64,000 nucleotides of DNA from Callipepla californica brunnescens (Eukaryota > Chordata > Aves > Galliformes > Odontophoridae), in NCBI GenBank assembly GCA_023055505.1, contig JALIRH010000002.1, forward strand, positions 1,116,001-1,180,000, in the 5' to 3' direction. Below, piece after piece: positions 44,648 through 58,060 of this stretch. Every line of letters starts with the position of its first letter. Positions within the stretch are counted from its first letter, which is position 1. A program made the translations under genes and the position numbers. The notes under the pieces were generated by a model, which was not told where the DNA came from, ran no database searches, and was given only the letters and a program-made list of their open reading frames with translations.

Positions 44648-44791
44648 GTCCCACCCCTGAATGTGCTCAAGTCCAGGTTGGATGGAACCCTGGACAACCC
44701 TGTTGGAAGGTGTCCCTACTCTCAAAGTGAGGTTGGAACTAGATGGTCTTTAAGATTCTTTCCAACCCAAGCCTTTCTATGATTCTATGAT
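44648..44791 (+). mobile_element. CR1 LINE 3' end
   Basis: TCAAGTCCAGGTTGGATGGA, GGTTGGAACTAGATGGTC and TTTCTATGATTCTATGAT tail. Confidence 0.9.
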
Positions 44792-45540
44792 CTAATCAGA
44801 AAATCTACTTAAACAACTTCCTGTCGGAAACACTGTATGAAATGCTCTTTGTCTTTAACAAATCAGTGGATTTCAGTGAAGCACACTTTTGCCTGCTTGG
44901 AGAAGTGCTGAAAAACACATTACAATTCCAGTTTTCCTATAGTGTGAACTGTAAACAGAAAGAGGTAGACTCAGATTCTTCTCTGTAGGGAGCCTGCTTG
45001 TACGTTGTCTGACTCATTTATCAATCTCAGACTTTAAATGCAGTAGTAGACTCTTGCATCATGACTTCAGATCTGTAAGTGATCTGAATACGAACTTATT
45101 AAGTACATTAAATCCTGATGAGAAACATTTGAAGCTCTTTATGTGTTTAGGAGTAGAATTCACAGCATAGGTAGTCAAGTCAGACCTATTCTTACTGAAA
45201 TGCTTCATCTCACTGTCCTTTTCAGTTCAAAGTGTGGACAATTATATGGTATTGCTCACCTAGGAGTGATTTATACACCTTTACAAATGATTGAGCCAAA
45301 ACCTTTGGCAATAGACAAGAGCTGGAAATGACTCACAGTGATAAGTGAAACGTCTGAGGTAATTACATGCCTGGTTTGATGATGGGCCATCAGGTGCTCT
45401 ATGGTTATCGCTTCACCATAGTCTAATAGCCCAGATTTTAGTGAGTCCTGCTACCCAACTCTATACGAGCTGTGAGTCAGATATGGGTATGGAGCACAGT
45501 ATAATAGCTCAGGGTGTTACACTTGAATTAAACCTTACAT
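44792..45540. other. Intergenic, no gene recognised
   Basis: Nothing recognised. Confidence 0.5.
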
Positions 45541-46477
45541 AATCACAGAATCACAGAATGATAAGGGCTGGAAGGGACCTCTGCAGACCAGCCAGTCCAA
45601 CTCCCTGCTAAAGCAGGTTCCTTAGAGCAGGTTAAGCAGGAAAGCATCCAGACTGGTTTTGAATATCTCCAGAGAATGAGACTCCACAGCCTCTCTGGGC
45701 AGCCTGTTCCAGTGCTCTGTAACCCTCCAAGTAAAGAAGTTTCCACTTGTTCATACAGAACCTCCTATGTTCCACTTTGTGCCTGTTGCCCCTTGTTCTG
45801 TTGTCTGGCACCACTGAAAAGGGCCTGTCCTCATCCACTTGACAACCTCTCATCAGATATTTATAAGCTTTGAAACCCCCTTATCTTTCTTTTCTCCAGG
45901 CTGGATAGCCCCAAGTCTCTCAGCATTTCATCATAAGGGTGATGCTCCAGGCCTCGCATCATCTCTGCAGCCATCCACTGGATTCTCCCCTGTAGTTTCT
46001 AGTCTTTTCTGACTAGAAGAGGCCAGAACTGCATGCAGTTCTCCAGATGTGGCCTCAGCGGGGCAGAGTAGAGGGGGAGGACCACTTTCCTCAGCCTGCT
46101 GGCCACACTATTATTTATTCACCCCAGGATACCACTGGCTTTCTTGAGTACAGGGGCATACTGCTGGCTCATGGCCAATCTGTTGGCCACCGGGACACTC
46201 AGGACCTTCTCTACAGAGATCCTTTTGAGCATGACATGCCCCCACCCTGGACTGATGCACGTGGTTATTTCTCCCCAGGTGTACAACTCTATATTCACTC
46301 GTTTAACTTCTTAATGTTCCTCTTTGCCTAACTCTCAGCCTGTTTAGGTCTCAGTGAACAGAAGCACAACCTTCCTGTGTATCAGCCACTCCTCTCAGCT
46401 TCGTGTCATCAGCAAATTAGATGGTGGTGTACTCTATCCCTTCATCCAAGTCATTGATAAAGATGTTGAACTAAATT
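45541..46477 (-). mobile_element. CR1 LINE, longest copy, ORF2 remnant
   Basis: About 940 bp in reverse. CACAGAATCACAGAATG tail, CCTCTCTGGGCAGCCTGTTC, CCAGGCTGGATAGCCCCAAG, then the ORF2 part through TTCGTGTCATCAGCAAATTA and GATAAAGATGTTGAA. Its 3' UTR differs from the 6-kb copy, so it belongs to another CR1 subfamily. Frames are broken. Confidence 0.92.
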
Positions 46478-48751
46478 GAAGTTGAACAGTGCTAACCGAG
46501 ATGATGAATGGTAACTTGGTAACTCCTTGGATGGTATGCATCTCCTAAGAGACCAAGATGTGAAGGACACTACGCATCATCCCAGAGAACTTCTCTTGAT
46601 GTCCTGTTTGTTTTTGTTTTTTTTTCATTGATCCTTTCTGACTGAAATTCACTTAGAGGATACATTTCTGACACTGCTATGTCAGTTTTATGGAGAACTC
46701 TAATTTTGCATTGCTAGTAGACAAGCAGAGACAAGATTTTTCAGACAATGTTGTCAGAAATCATTTCAGTGTTTTAGAACCACCCTTGATTGCCTTCTCT
46801 TTTACTCCTAAAGACCTGAACTATACTTCATTTAATATTTAAAAAAGATTCACCCAGCTTTATGCTTCCCACTGTCAGATGAAAGTCTACTTGAACCCGC
46901 AAATCACTACAGCCTTGCCTCACACTGCTTTGCTATTTCATTTCATCCTGCCTGCTCTAACAGCTTTCTTTATGGCCAGTGCTACAATGCCACATCTGAG
47001 GTCAGTGAATATTTCATCTCTTTACCTCAGATCATATTTGGTTGGTCTGCTGTTCTGTTCAATATTCTTGAGATTCCACAATGTTGACTACTTGTTGTAT
47101 GTATCTTGTAGGCAACTGGAACTCGTTTTACTTTGTCTATTATTAGAAGGAGGCTAGTAATCAAAAAGACAAAGTAGATACATTTCAGTGTTATTCATGG
47201 CACTGATGTAGAGGGCACTGAAGTCCATATATGCCTCGATCTGAGCAGTGAAAACCACTTCAGTACTAAAATCCTATGTTTATCTTTCTAGGCTAAACTG
47301 CAAAAACCTATTGCCACTGACTTTTTGGAGCCTACTGCCTTCAGGTAGGAGTTGTAACTGTAAAGGCTGGATTGCAAAGAGAGTTCACATATGTACTGTG
47401 TAAGGTTCTGTCTCTCAGTATCTGAAGAGTCCTCACAGAGTTAATCTTTGCTAAACTGATAATCTTTTATTTGTAGTTTATCACAGTGAGGTTTAGGATC
47501 ATGTCTTCTCACCTACGCCAGCTGCTTGGGGTACCTGATGTTGATTAATTGGCCCCACCATTCACATGAGTATGCTTATTTGGCTTCATTTTTTCTCCTA
47601 GCTTACATCTTCACAAATACTGAGAAAGGAAGAAAAAAAAGAACTTTCAACTTGGGATTGTTTATTTTCTTAACAAAGAACTGATTAAGGAGACATTCAA
47701 TGAAGAGGAGTTTCATTTTTAACCTTTTGAACCTCTCAAATGTGGACTATAAAATTATAGAAGTCCTAAGAATTGTCATTCATTAAAGTCAAAAGCACAA
47801 GACAGTATAGATAATCCTGCTGGTGACTGCATTTATATATAGGCGATACCGTCATACACAGAAGGCACACTTGTTTTTGGATTTGCACATCCCAAAGAAA
47901 CATGTAGCACCTAGGAAAACTCCCAGCATAATGTTATCTACGATGACTGTACAGCATTACATCTTTAATAACAACTCTTGCCACCTCTGTAGAAGGAAGA
48001 TCACAGCTCCAGTAAGCCACAACAGCATTTTCAGTCCCATATTTTTTACTTATCCAGGAGTAATAGCAGGAATCCTTGACTATGTGACATATGCTGCCAT
48101 GAAAGCTGAGGATGTGTGCTTTCTCACAAAGCATGTGGTTAGAGTTCTTCTTGCCTGCAGAAGAACTCTCCTCCTCCTGATGCGGTTCCAGCAGAGGACA
48201 TATTGTGAAACATCTCCTTTCACTGGTTTGTGTTCTCTAGTATTTACAGCCCCTTACAGTATTCCAAGTATAACCCCAGCACATTTCTCCTTTTTGGTTA
48301 TGAGGTAGATGCTATTGACACCTGAATATCAATTCAAGCCCAGAGGGGTCCCTCAGCACATGGTAGAAAATGTTGTTGGAAAAAAAATAATTAAAAAGGC
48401 TAATTTGGTCATTTACATACTGGGAAAAGTGGTAAGATTCACTTCTCCCCTTCTATCTTTTATATGGCCTAGGGCATTTCTCTATGGGGGTGAGTGAGTT
48501 AGGAGAGGAAGGGGAGGAAATTTCATCTTCCACAGTTCATTTATGAGCTGTCCATGTTTCTTTATCTCTGACATATTCAGAAGACATGAAGATACAAAGA
48601 TATATATTAAAATATGCATATTACAAATATATATATTGAAGTGTTGTCTCAGAAAGCTAACTCAGGGCATGTCTTTTCCCATCCTAGGCCTGCTACTGCT
48701 TCAGTTTCCCATCACTCTCCCAAATCCTCTCTTCTTTGATTCTTTTTTCTT
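46478..48751. other. Intergenic, no gene recognised
   Basis: A/T-rich unique sequence. A 161-codon open frame at 47823-48308 has no recognised motif and is probably chance. Confidence 0.45.
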
Positions 48752-49005
48752 TGAATCATAGAATCATTAAGGCTGGACAAGAGCACTAAGGTCATCTAAC
48801 CCAATCATTAGTCCATCACCACCATATCTGCTAAACCGTGTCCTTCAGTGCCACAATTCCATATTTTTCTGTGCAGTTTGTTTCAGTACCTGACCACAGT
48901 TTCAAAGAAGAAACTTCTCCTAATATCCAACCTGAACCTCTATTGGTGAACCTTGAGACCATTACCTCTTTTCCTTTCGTCCCAATGGTGTAACTAACAG
49001 AGTGC
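48752..49005 (-). mobile_element. CR1 LINE 3' fragment
   Basis: GAATCATAGAATCATTAAGG tail, CTAAACCGTGTCCTTCAGTG, TCCTAATATCCAACCTGAAC. Confidence 0.88.
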
Positions 49006-50448
49006 AGAAATATTTTACAGTCCACAGTTTTTCCTCAAAAGAACACAGAACTATTGAGTTTAATATCAGTGTTGACATTCAGATTTTCCTTTCTTTCCTG
49101 GTTCGTGCCTACATCTTTACTCCAATGGAAGGACCATGCCGCTGGACTGTGTTCATTTTCAGTGGTTAAAGAGTTGCATAAGACGAAGTCCTGAGCTTTG
49201 GACAAGCTTTCTTCATCACAAAAAGACTTGGAAAATGGGTAAAATGATCATTTTCATTTCTGAGAATCTCAGGGCATCTTATGGATATGAAAGTATCCTT
49301 TTCCCTTCCCACTTCCTCTGAAGTGATGAACTTTTATTTATCCTTATTTTACTTTAAAAGAAAGTAAGGCGTTGATCATTTAAAGGATGAGATTGAAAAT
49401 GACAGGTTGCAGTCAAAAAGGTCAAAAAAGCACAATTTAGACATCTAAATTCAATAATCTTAATTTAAAAATTATTTATTCACTTGCCTAGGAGGTTGAA
49501 ATGCTTTAGCACGTAGGTTCTGGTGTTGGTAGCTCATTATTCACTTAATATTCAGCTAATGAGAACTAGAAGCACCAATATTATTAGATGGGATCCACAA
49601 GACATGGTCTTGTAGTGCCAATATGTTTCAGTTTTAAGATAGTTTAGAGCCTTCTGAGAAATGGCACTGAGGAACAGCAGCAACTGCATTGTGATATCTC
49701 ATGTGACCAGCAGGCAAAAGATAACAAATTAAATGACTTTTTACTTTTTTCCCTCACCAAAGACTTTTGTTTTTAAAGAAACTGAACAATCTGGTGGAAA
49801 TAATTCTCTTCCAGGATCATTTCTGGAGCAAGAAAGTTCAAAACAACAAACTTTAGTTTCACTTGAAGTGTTTGGTTTATTAATCTTGGTTGCAAAAGGC
49901 AAAATGAAAATGTCACTCTTGAGTGAAAAGATTTTTTTCCCCCTTGAGGCATTAAAAAATCACGACCTAGCCTTTTACACAGAGTAACTGAAAGTGCTCT
50001 GTAAAAAGTTTGCCTAATAAAACAGGAGGTTTCAAATGAACTGATGTCATAGGTTCATCCATATGGGAACTGTCAGTCTCAGTATCCAAGCTGCTACTTG
50101 TTTTGGAGAAGGTCTCCACCTCACTGCACAGGGATCTCCCAGGATATCTGACACACACCAGGCTGTTGACAGTGTTTCCATTTTTCCTATTATCTGTTTA
50201 TTCCACATAATTTCAGTGTTCACCACAGTGTGACCTCCATGCTAAAGAGGTCAGCAGATACGTGATTGTTAACTGTAACAGTAAGTTTTTATTATGCTAT
50301 AAACAAGGAGCGAGGAGTAGTTGAGTCTTGGCTTACAAACCTAGTGTAGGTGGCTGACATGGGACCTTTATCCTTGGGCAAAATAATTATGTGAGTCCAT
50401 AGTCTAAAATCTCACAGAAATAGCAAAGACTAGCTAGTTGCAAATGAT
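49006..50448. other. Intergenic, no gene recognised
   Basis: Nothing recognised. Confidence 0.5.
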
Positions 50449-50652
50449 AGGATATTAGGGAAACTTCCTTCTCAGAAAAAGTGATGAGTTATTGGAGGGA
50501 AATGGTGGAATCACTGTTCTTGGAGGTTTTCAAGAAGAGGGTAAATTGAAAAATGGTTTAGTGGGCATAATGAGGATGGGTTGATGGTTGGACTAGACAG
50601 ACACTAGACTTAGTGGTCCTTTCTTGCCTTAATGGTTCTATGATTCTATGAC
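50449..50652 (+). mobile_element. CR1 LINE 3' end
   Basis: GGATATTAGGGAAACTTCCT, GGGTTGATGGTTGGACTAGA (with a short internal ACTAGACAGACACTAGAC duplication) and GGTTCTATGATTCTATGA. Confidence 0.9.
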
Positions 50653-51708
50653 ATGGGTGAAAAGGGAAAGGTGAAGTCCGTAAAGGATGACAAATGAACT
50701 GCATTGATAAAAACAAACTTGAAAATGTTCTCCAACTCCCTTCAGTTAATCTTCTTAGTCTTCCTGCAAGTAAAGTTTAAAAAAGGTTAGAATTTATTGA
50801 CAAAAGGCATAAAGCAGTGTTAAGAAGTCATGTATATAAATAAACACATAAATGCAAGAATTAAGGTGAAAATAATAGAACACAACAAAATATTCCAAAA
50901 TGCTGCTGCAGTAAGGAGCACCTTCTGGATGGGTCAAAGGAATCAATCCTTTCTATTTTTTCTCTGTCTGCTTCCAGATTATGACTTTTCATTGTCTTGG
51001 GTAGGCTTCATAAAGCAGAGTTCTCAGTAAACTATACCACCTTTTAAATCCCATCTATGTGGTATCTGAAGTACAGCTAATGACAGGATTCAAGCACTAT
51101 GCAAGTCTTCTTGGAACAGGACAAGAAGTCATGAGCTACAGCAAAGGAGCAGCAGTAGGAGGAGAAATGCTCTAGAGATGATCCGTCACTACTCAAGTTA
51201 GATGGACCTCCAATGACAGAATTTTTGGAAAAAAATTGGGCTAGAATCTGCCAAGCTCGAGTGGAAACAGATCACGCCTCAAGGTTTAGGTTAGTTTTAA
51301 ACCAAAAGACAAACTTCACAGTGAAATCAGAAATCGGCCTTCAAGAGGTTCCCTTCTTTTACCATAGGGTAAATTAATCTTAACTGTAGTGGTCATTTGT
51401 TTCTTGTATTTTCACTATGTGACCTTCTGTTTATCTGATTCCAATGTGCTTGTGCGTATGAATGTGTGCAGTAGGATGAGTGGAAGAAGTCAGAGATTTT
51501 GTCTCCTGTTACCTTTTTGCTTTTCCTCTTCTGAACATTATAAAACTGTTCAAGAAACACTAGGTTAAACAACTCCTTTAGATCCTTCCTTCTCTATTTT
51601 TCTATGACTAGCAAGTTGAAAAGAAGAAAAATAACCCGGATTTACAAATCAATCATGGGGCAACAATGAACTGTAAACCTGTTGAAGATGTAGAAAAGGT
51701 AAAGATGG
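50653..51708. other. Intergenic, no gene recognised
   Basis: Nothing recognised. Confidence 0.5.
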
Positions 51709-51762
51709 AATCATAGAATATCACAAGTTGGAAGGGACCTATAAGGATTGAGTCCTACTCCT
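51709..51762 (-). mobile_element. CR1 LINE 3' tip
   Basis: GGAATCATAGAATATCACAA then GTTGGAAGGGACC; only about 55 bp. Confidence 0.8.
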
Positions 51763-52243
51763 AATGTAATGCTAACGATATACTGGGAGATAAAATTGCT
51801 ACAGAGAGCAAAGATTTTGTAATTGTGTAGGCACACTGGGAAAGTCTCAAAACAGCCTGCTTACCTTTACTAAATCAAGATGGGCAACACACGCAGAAAA
51901 AGGCTGCAAGTATTGTCAGACCTAATGAGAGCTTCTTTTAATAGAAAAATTATAAGAGACTGGCTTGCATTGAAAGCTGAGTAGGAGTCAGCCTTGTCTA
52001 CACACTCTTCCTCTAGACAAGCAGCAGGGAAGAGCTATTTTAGCTGCAGGATAAAGTTGGCACCAGGACAAAGAACTGAAAACTAATTTCAGATGACATT
52101 GGCTGGAAATGCAAACATTTCTGAGCATCAAAGCCAAGGATGTTTTGAAACAGCCCCTCAAAACATCTACAGATTTGGAGTGACATGTGGTCCACTTGTG
52201 AACAGGACTACAGGAAGGTCCTAGAAGACTGTGTAGTTATGAA
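51763..52243. other. Intergenic, no gene recognised
   Basis: Nothing recognised. Confidence 0.5.
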
Positions 52244-52465
52244 TTACAGAATCATAGAATGGTTAGGCTGGAAGGGGCCTTGAAGATCATCTTGTTCCAG
52301 GCCCCAGCCATGGACAGGTCTGCCACCTGCAAGATCAAGTTGCCCAGGGCCACAGTCAGCCCAACCTTCAGTACCTCCAGGGAGCATCCATAGCTTCTCT
52401 GGGCAATCTATTCTGTCTGAGAAGGATATCCAAGTCAAATCTCTCAGGGAAAGTTCTGGATAAAA
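52244..52465 (-). mobile_element. CR1 LINE 3' fragment
   Basis: ACAGAATCATAGAATGGTTA tail, GGCTGGAAGGGGCC, CAAGTTGCCCAGGGCCACAG and CAAGTCAAATCTCTCAGGG. Confidence 0.9.
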
Positions 52466-53631
52466 GATTTGGGAATTTACTCCTGGATCATTTCTTCTGT
52501 CTTTCTGTCTTTTGTTGGTATTCATGGCATGAATCCTTTGCTATTTCTGGCTTCATTTCAGTGCTGGGCGCATAAAATGCCTTTATGTGAAGGTTAAGAG
52601 TCTCCTTTGCTAGTCCTAGTTAAATAAAAGAAATACAATAGGTAACTCATTTGCAGTGAATGAACATTTGGAGTCCACACTATTTCCATTTGCAGGTTCA
52701 TTTGTATTTGTCAATAACAGATACTGCAAGTGATTTCACTATTTCTTTTTTTTTTTTTTAGTAAAGTTGATTTTCCAACTTACTTTCTTTTTGAACAAAG
52801 TCTAAAGTCAATTTGTATATTTTAAGGATGCTATTAGCAATGACAGCAATAAAATTCTTTTACTTATTTAAGGCCTGGATAAACATGTTCCTGCTGCTCA
52901 GAGGGTATGGCTCTTCGGGGAGTAACAAAGTAATTTTCAGCACAATCTCCAACCCAACTAGCAAACTTAAAAAATTCTGCAAACTGAGCAGTTTTAAAAT
53001 CCCTCCAAGGAAGATCACAGTAAAAGTGACTCTCATTAGAGGTGACTCATCTGCATGCAAGCTTGCATCACACCAAAGAAGAAAAGGGAAGGTAAAGAAG
53101 TTTAGTAAACTGGCATGTTTCCATAGGTATTTTGGGTTTTCAATCACAGTGCTTACAGAAGGACGAGAGAAGTTTTGCAGCTAAGCATCGGATTGGTTGG
53201 TTAAGCTTCTGCAAGGGCTAAAAAAACAAAGCCCGAACAGTTAAAAGATAGGGTGAAAGATGCAGGAGTCACTCAGTGTGTGAAAAAACTGAGTAATTTA
53301 GTTGTCATTGTTATTGTCTTTTGTGAGAATATTACCTGAGACACTGTTATTCAAGTAGATGTTTGGAGGAGAGGAGATGAAATTTTCAGTCTTTCATTGC
53401 CCAAAGCTTTCATTCATCATCATAGAAAGGATGAAGGAAAAAGACAAAAGCACAGGTTGTCAGTTCTTTCTGTTAAGGGCATAAACTTGGTAGATGGGGA
53501 TGTGGGCATTATTGTAGTAGGCAATTTTCAATGTAGTATAAAATAACTTCTGCACTGAGGTTCTTTGTTATCACTTGTATATGTTGATTATAATATCATG
53601 TATGTGGATAATATAAGGGAGCCAAACTTAA
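52466..53631. other. Intergenic, no gene recognised
   Basis: T14 tract at 52747-52760. A 123-codon basic open frame at 52813-53184 has no recognised domain. Confidence 0.45.
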
Positions 53632-53800
53632 CATAGAATCACAGAATCATTAAGGTTGGAAAAGACCACTAAGATGATCTAGTCCAACCATTGAATAACA
53701 CCACCACGCCAGTAAGCCATGTCCCTCAGTGCCACATCTTCACATTTCTTGTAAACCTCCAGGAATGGTAACTGAACCATTTCCCTAAGCAACATGAGAC
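53632..53800 (-). mobile_element. CR1 LINE 3' fragment
   Basis: CATAGAATCACAGAATCATT, AGGTTGGAAAAGACCACTAA and AGCCATGTCCCTCAGTGCCA. Confidence 0.9.
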
Positions 53801-55171
53801 AATATTGTTTAACACGAGACTAGCCCCAGGTCATGCTCAGAAATATTATGGTTCTCTTTGCTCAGATAAACATGCCAGTCGACATTGCCAGGAACACTAC
53901 TGGATTAAATAGAACTAAAAATTTGACCAAGCTCTCTAGAAAAATACCTTTGTTTCAGGACAATACTGATCAGGAGGGATCCTGCCTTAGCTAAGACCCT
54001 AAAGCACTGCTGCAAGTAATAACAAACTCTGAGGGATGGAAATAACCATTCTGTCAAATAAAAGACTTAATCCAAGCTTTGTCAAAACTATTTACTTTTT
54101 AAAACAGATATAAGAGAGTTTGGAAAGAGAGTTTTCTCCTTTAAAAATTTAAATTTGGATTATTTTTTTTTTCATCTATGTCCTGAAAAAAAAATATTTT
54201 TTTTTCCAAAGCCTAAATACATTGCAGGTGAAAAGTGTGAGAGATCATAGAACTATTAGGTTTAAAAAACATTTTAAAATCCTGAAGTGTAATTGAGTTT
54301 CTTCCACATAGAATTAATGACCTAAGATGCTACTTTCCTCTTTATTTTTTAATTCTGAATCCTTTTGGTAGGGGGAAACCTCCAGAAATGTAAGCTGGAT
54401 TTGAATATTTCTTCTTTTGTGTATTTGCAAAAAATGAATTCTAGTTGGCAAGCATCAGAAGAAAGAAATTAGTAAAGAAAATGAACTATTGTCCTTTCTG
54501 GTATTTTCCACTCTTAATAAATAAATCCCTAGGATATGAAATGGAAATCCGTGATATCACTCACTGTAAATGTGAGTACAGGACAGTGAACATAAAGGAA
54601 GATTTAAATGTAATCCTCCATATGCATGACAGCTGTCCCTGGTAAGCTACCCTTGCTAAGCAAAACTAGCCTTAAGCATAACCCGTCATAAATGTAATGA
54701 CATCCAAACATATGCTAAAATGCTCTGTAATACAATGTGGCATAAATACAGAGACATACTGTATCACCATGACACCAGATTTGTGCAAAGTCCTCTTCTC
54801 TTTGCAGATTAATGTATTAATTCTGTAATGAGAAGTACAGCAGCAATGAATAATGCTTCTATAATGATGCAAGCACTGCTATGAGATGCCAGATCACTAT
54901 CTGCTCAGTCTTTCCCTATTGAGAATCAGACATAATTTATGGTGTTACCAAAATGATTAATCAAGAAAACTCTCCCAATGAAAGGATAGTTTAGAAAGCT
55001 TGCACTGTTCTTTTTTTACAGCGCTGGGGATGGGGATCTTTCCACAAATCATGCAACATGGTGCATGAAATCCTGCTCTCCTTTCAGTGGTGTAAGTAAG
55101 TATGGACGTTGCAGCATCCACGGTTCTACATGGAGAGATTTTTAAGCACAACCTCATTTTTGGGTAGTCTT
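53801..55171. other. Intergenic, no gene recognised
   Basis: A/T-rich with T and A tracts around 54160-54210. Nothing recognised. Confidence 0.5.
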
Positions 55172-55241
55172 CTTAGGAGCCAGGAGTTGGACTAGATAAT
55201 CCTTATGTATCCCTTCCGAATCAGCATATTCTATGATTCTA
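55172..55241 (+). mobile_element. CR1 LINE 3' tip
   Basis: GAGTTGGACTAGATAATCC, ATCCCTTCCGAATCAG and TATTCTATGATTCTA; about 70 bp. Confidence 0.85.
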
Positions 55242-55639
55242 AAAGAGAGTGAAGAATTGGAGTTCTCAGAGAATTATCAGTGCAATTTCCCCAAAACAAC
55301 AGCAACAAATAATCACGTCATTTCTTGTAATAGAGCCTTCAGTAAAAAACAGTACTGAGTGTAAGATGGTCTCAGCGTTTCTTTGTTTAAATAAAACACT
55401 TCATGCTTTCTCCAGACTTGACACCTTTTTTTCCTGCTGAGATATAAAAGCTTGAGATTTTTGGCTGAAGGTGTATAAATGTCCAGCAATGGTTTGGAAC
55501 AGAGGTGAATGAGAAGTAGGGCTGTTTGTTTTGTTTATTAACAAAGACAAATGCCCTGGAATCAAACATCTCTCATAGAAACATCACTTCTTGAAAACTA
55601 GTCAAGGGTTTTGTTTCGTTTTGTTTTCGGACAGAAATT
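55242..55639. other. Intergenic, no gene recognised
   Basis: Nothing recognised. Confidence 0.5.
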
Positions 55640-55958
55640 TTGATCAGTCTGAAGCAGATGAGGCTCAGGGGAGACTTTATTGCTCAGGAGGTTGTAGTGA
55701 GGTGGGGATCAGGTAACAGTGAGAGGTAATGACCCTTAATTTGCACCAGAGGAGGCTCAGGCTGGATATTAGGAAAAATTTCTTCTCAGAAGGAGGGGTG
55801 AGTTATTGGAACAGTCTGCCCAGAGAAGTGGTGGAGTCAGTGTCCCTGGAGGTGTTAAAGAAAGGGGTACATGATTCGCAGGCATGGAGGTGAGTGGGCT
55901 GATGGTTGGACATGATGATCTTAGTTGTCTTTTCCAACCTTAATGACTCTGTGATTTT
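55640..55958 (+). mobile_element. CR1 LINE 3' fragment
   Basis: GATGAGGCTCAGGGGAGACT, GGCTGGATATTAGGAAAAAT, TCCCTGGAGGTGTTAAAG, CCAACCTTAATGACTCTGTG. Small deletions relative to the copies at 28.4 and 35.9 kb. Confidence 0.9.
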
Positions 55959-56572
55959 AAATCAGCAGGAATGGCCAATTTCTGGATGAGCTAGCTGTGC
56001 TCCTGCTATATTATGGCAGTGTGATGCACTGCCTCTCCTGCCTGTGACAACAGCACACAGACTGCTCTTACTGCCTTAAAATCAGATATTAAAGTTCTTT
56101 ACATGAGTCCCATCCTGCTTTTGGAAATGCAAAAAAATTTCTCTCTCCTGGGGCCTGTCCCTTTTTCCTTATGTCCCCTGTCCATAACTCTATGAAGGCT
56201 GTTCAGAAGGTGTTTTAGTTACTTCCTGTTAGGAGACAGGAGGGCAAAGGTACATGCGTAACACTGAACTGATAACATTTGTTTTCCACTTCCAGTTACT
56301 GAATGTTGCAGAGTCTTCATTATTAGAGAGCTACTTGCAATGCAAAATCTCTCCAGAGACCCTGGACTCACTGATCAAGTCTTCTCTCAATTTCCTCAGT
56401 GCAGAAGGCCGCCTGAACTGCCTTGAGATATTTATTTGTAACACATGAAGCTGTGGTTAAAAAGAAATGCAATTTCCCTGTCTCTGAATTTTACCAGTGT
56501 GGAGGTGATTTTTGGTTTTGTTTTTGCTGGCCAGGAACAACAGCAAATACTCATTTTCCAGATAGCTATAAT
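55959..56572. other. Intergenic, no gene recognised
   Basis: Nothing recognised. Confidence 0.5.
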
Positions 56573-56935
56573 ATCACAGAATCACAGAACTGCAGGGTCT
56601 GGAAGGGACCTCTAGAGATCAGCTAGTCCAACCCCCCTGCCAAAGCAGTTCCCTAGCCCAGGTTGCACATGTAGGCATCCAGGCAAGTCTTCAACATCTC
56701 CAGAGAAGGACACTCCACCACTTCTCTGGGAAACTAGTTCCAGTGCTCCGTCACCCTTACTGTAAAGAAGTTCCCACACACATTTGTGTAGAACTTCCTA
56801 TGCCTAAGTTTGTGGCCATTTCCCTTCATCCTATCACCACATACTGCTGAGAAGAGTCCAGCCTCATTCCTTTGCCTCCTTCTTCTTAGATATTTATAGA
56901 TGTATCAGTGCAGATCTTCTCTGAAATCTTAAATG
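56573..56935 (-). mobile_element. CR1 LINE 3' fragment, same subfamily as 45.5 kb
   Basis: ATCACAGAATCACAGAACTG, TCTGGAAGGGACCTCTAGAG and ACCACTTCTCTGGGAAACTA follow the same order as the 45541-46477 copy. Confidence 0.9.
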
Positions 56936-57504
56936 CTTGCAGGAAGTCATTACAGCTACTGAGGCTGTGATCCTACCCAATGCATTGGGAGGTCTGAGCA
57001 TCAAGTTTTTCTTCTCACCTTTCTTGGAACCCAGCAGTGACACAAGTCAGTCCAGATTGTGTTTATTAACGAATAACACTTTCTAGCATGGGGTTATCAG
57101 GAGGGTTACCTAGTTAACCTGTTCAGACAAGTGCATATAGTCTAGTATGTAAGACACCACTACATAAAATACTGTTATATAATAAGCTACACTGCAGTAC
57201 AGTTAAACAATTCAGTACACTGTAAGACAGCTGGATGCAAAATTAGCTGCTATAATGCAGTATGGCATATTAAGGCAAAATGCAACACAAAAAAACAATA
57301 AAACAACAAAAAAAAACACAAAAAAATGCAATATACATTTCTGCTTAAGCTTGAGGAAAATGACAGGCGTTTCAGACCCAGCTTCAGGCTCAAATTTCTA
57401 TGTGCATGAAATTTCTCTTTGCTGTATTGGGAGAAACAGACAAGTTGAAAAATACTTCAAGATTATGGAAAATATCTCATGGGGACTGTAGAATGTCTCT
57501 AGGG
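56936..57504. other. Intergenic, A-rich patch
   Basis: A/C-rich run at 57285-57326. Nothing else recognised. Confidence 0.5.
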
Positions 57505-57620
57505 CATAGAATCATACAATCATTTGAGTTGGAATAGACCTTTAAAGGTCATCTATTCCAAAAGCTCTGCAATGAACAGGGACATCTACAGCGCGATCAG
57601 GTTGCTCAGAGCCTGATCCA
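57505..57620 (-). mobile_element. CR1 LINE 3' fragment
   Basis: CATAGAATCATACAATCATT, GAGTTGGAATAGACCTTTAA, GATCAGGTTGCTCAGAGCCT. Confidence 0.85.
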
Positions 57621-57884
57621 GTGATTATACATCACAATGGTCCAATGTACAGCTGCAGACATCACAAACAAAGCCCTAGACTCGATGTCAACACCTTTCA
57701 ATTCCTGATCATCTGAAATATGATTTAGCTTTAGCTACCTCCTTTCTCTATAAGCTCTGAAAATGCCAAGGCTATCCAGAGAAGCTGACACAGTGCACTC
57801 ATGCAGGACAAAATGGCAGAGGGAAACATATTTTAAAATTATAGCAGAAGTTGAGGAGGAAGGGAGATCTTGCAAAGGCTGGAA

Positions 57885-58060
57885 CAAATTCCTCTTCTGG
57901 CTCCTAATTAGGATTTGAAAAATCTCAGTGTTTTAATGAAGAACAGTCGCGTTGAAATGTCGCTTGTGCACACTGCCATTTAAAAGACTATCTCTCTGGC
58001 AAGAATTATCATGGGATATTAATGTGAGGTGTCTGAAAATCACAGTGGAAGATAAATCTT
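57885..58060. promoter_or_regulatory. Candidate conserved noncoding element
   Basis: Unique sequence with a palindromic homeodomain-type site CCTAATTAGG (57903), two CpG-bearing GTCGC strings (GTCGCGTTGAAATGTCGCTT, 57946) and ATATTAATG. The composition resembles vertebrate conserved enhancers. No coding signal. Inference only. Confidence 0.25.
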
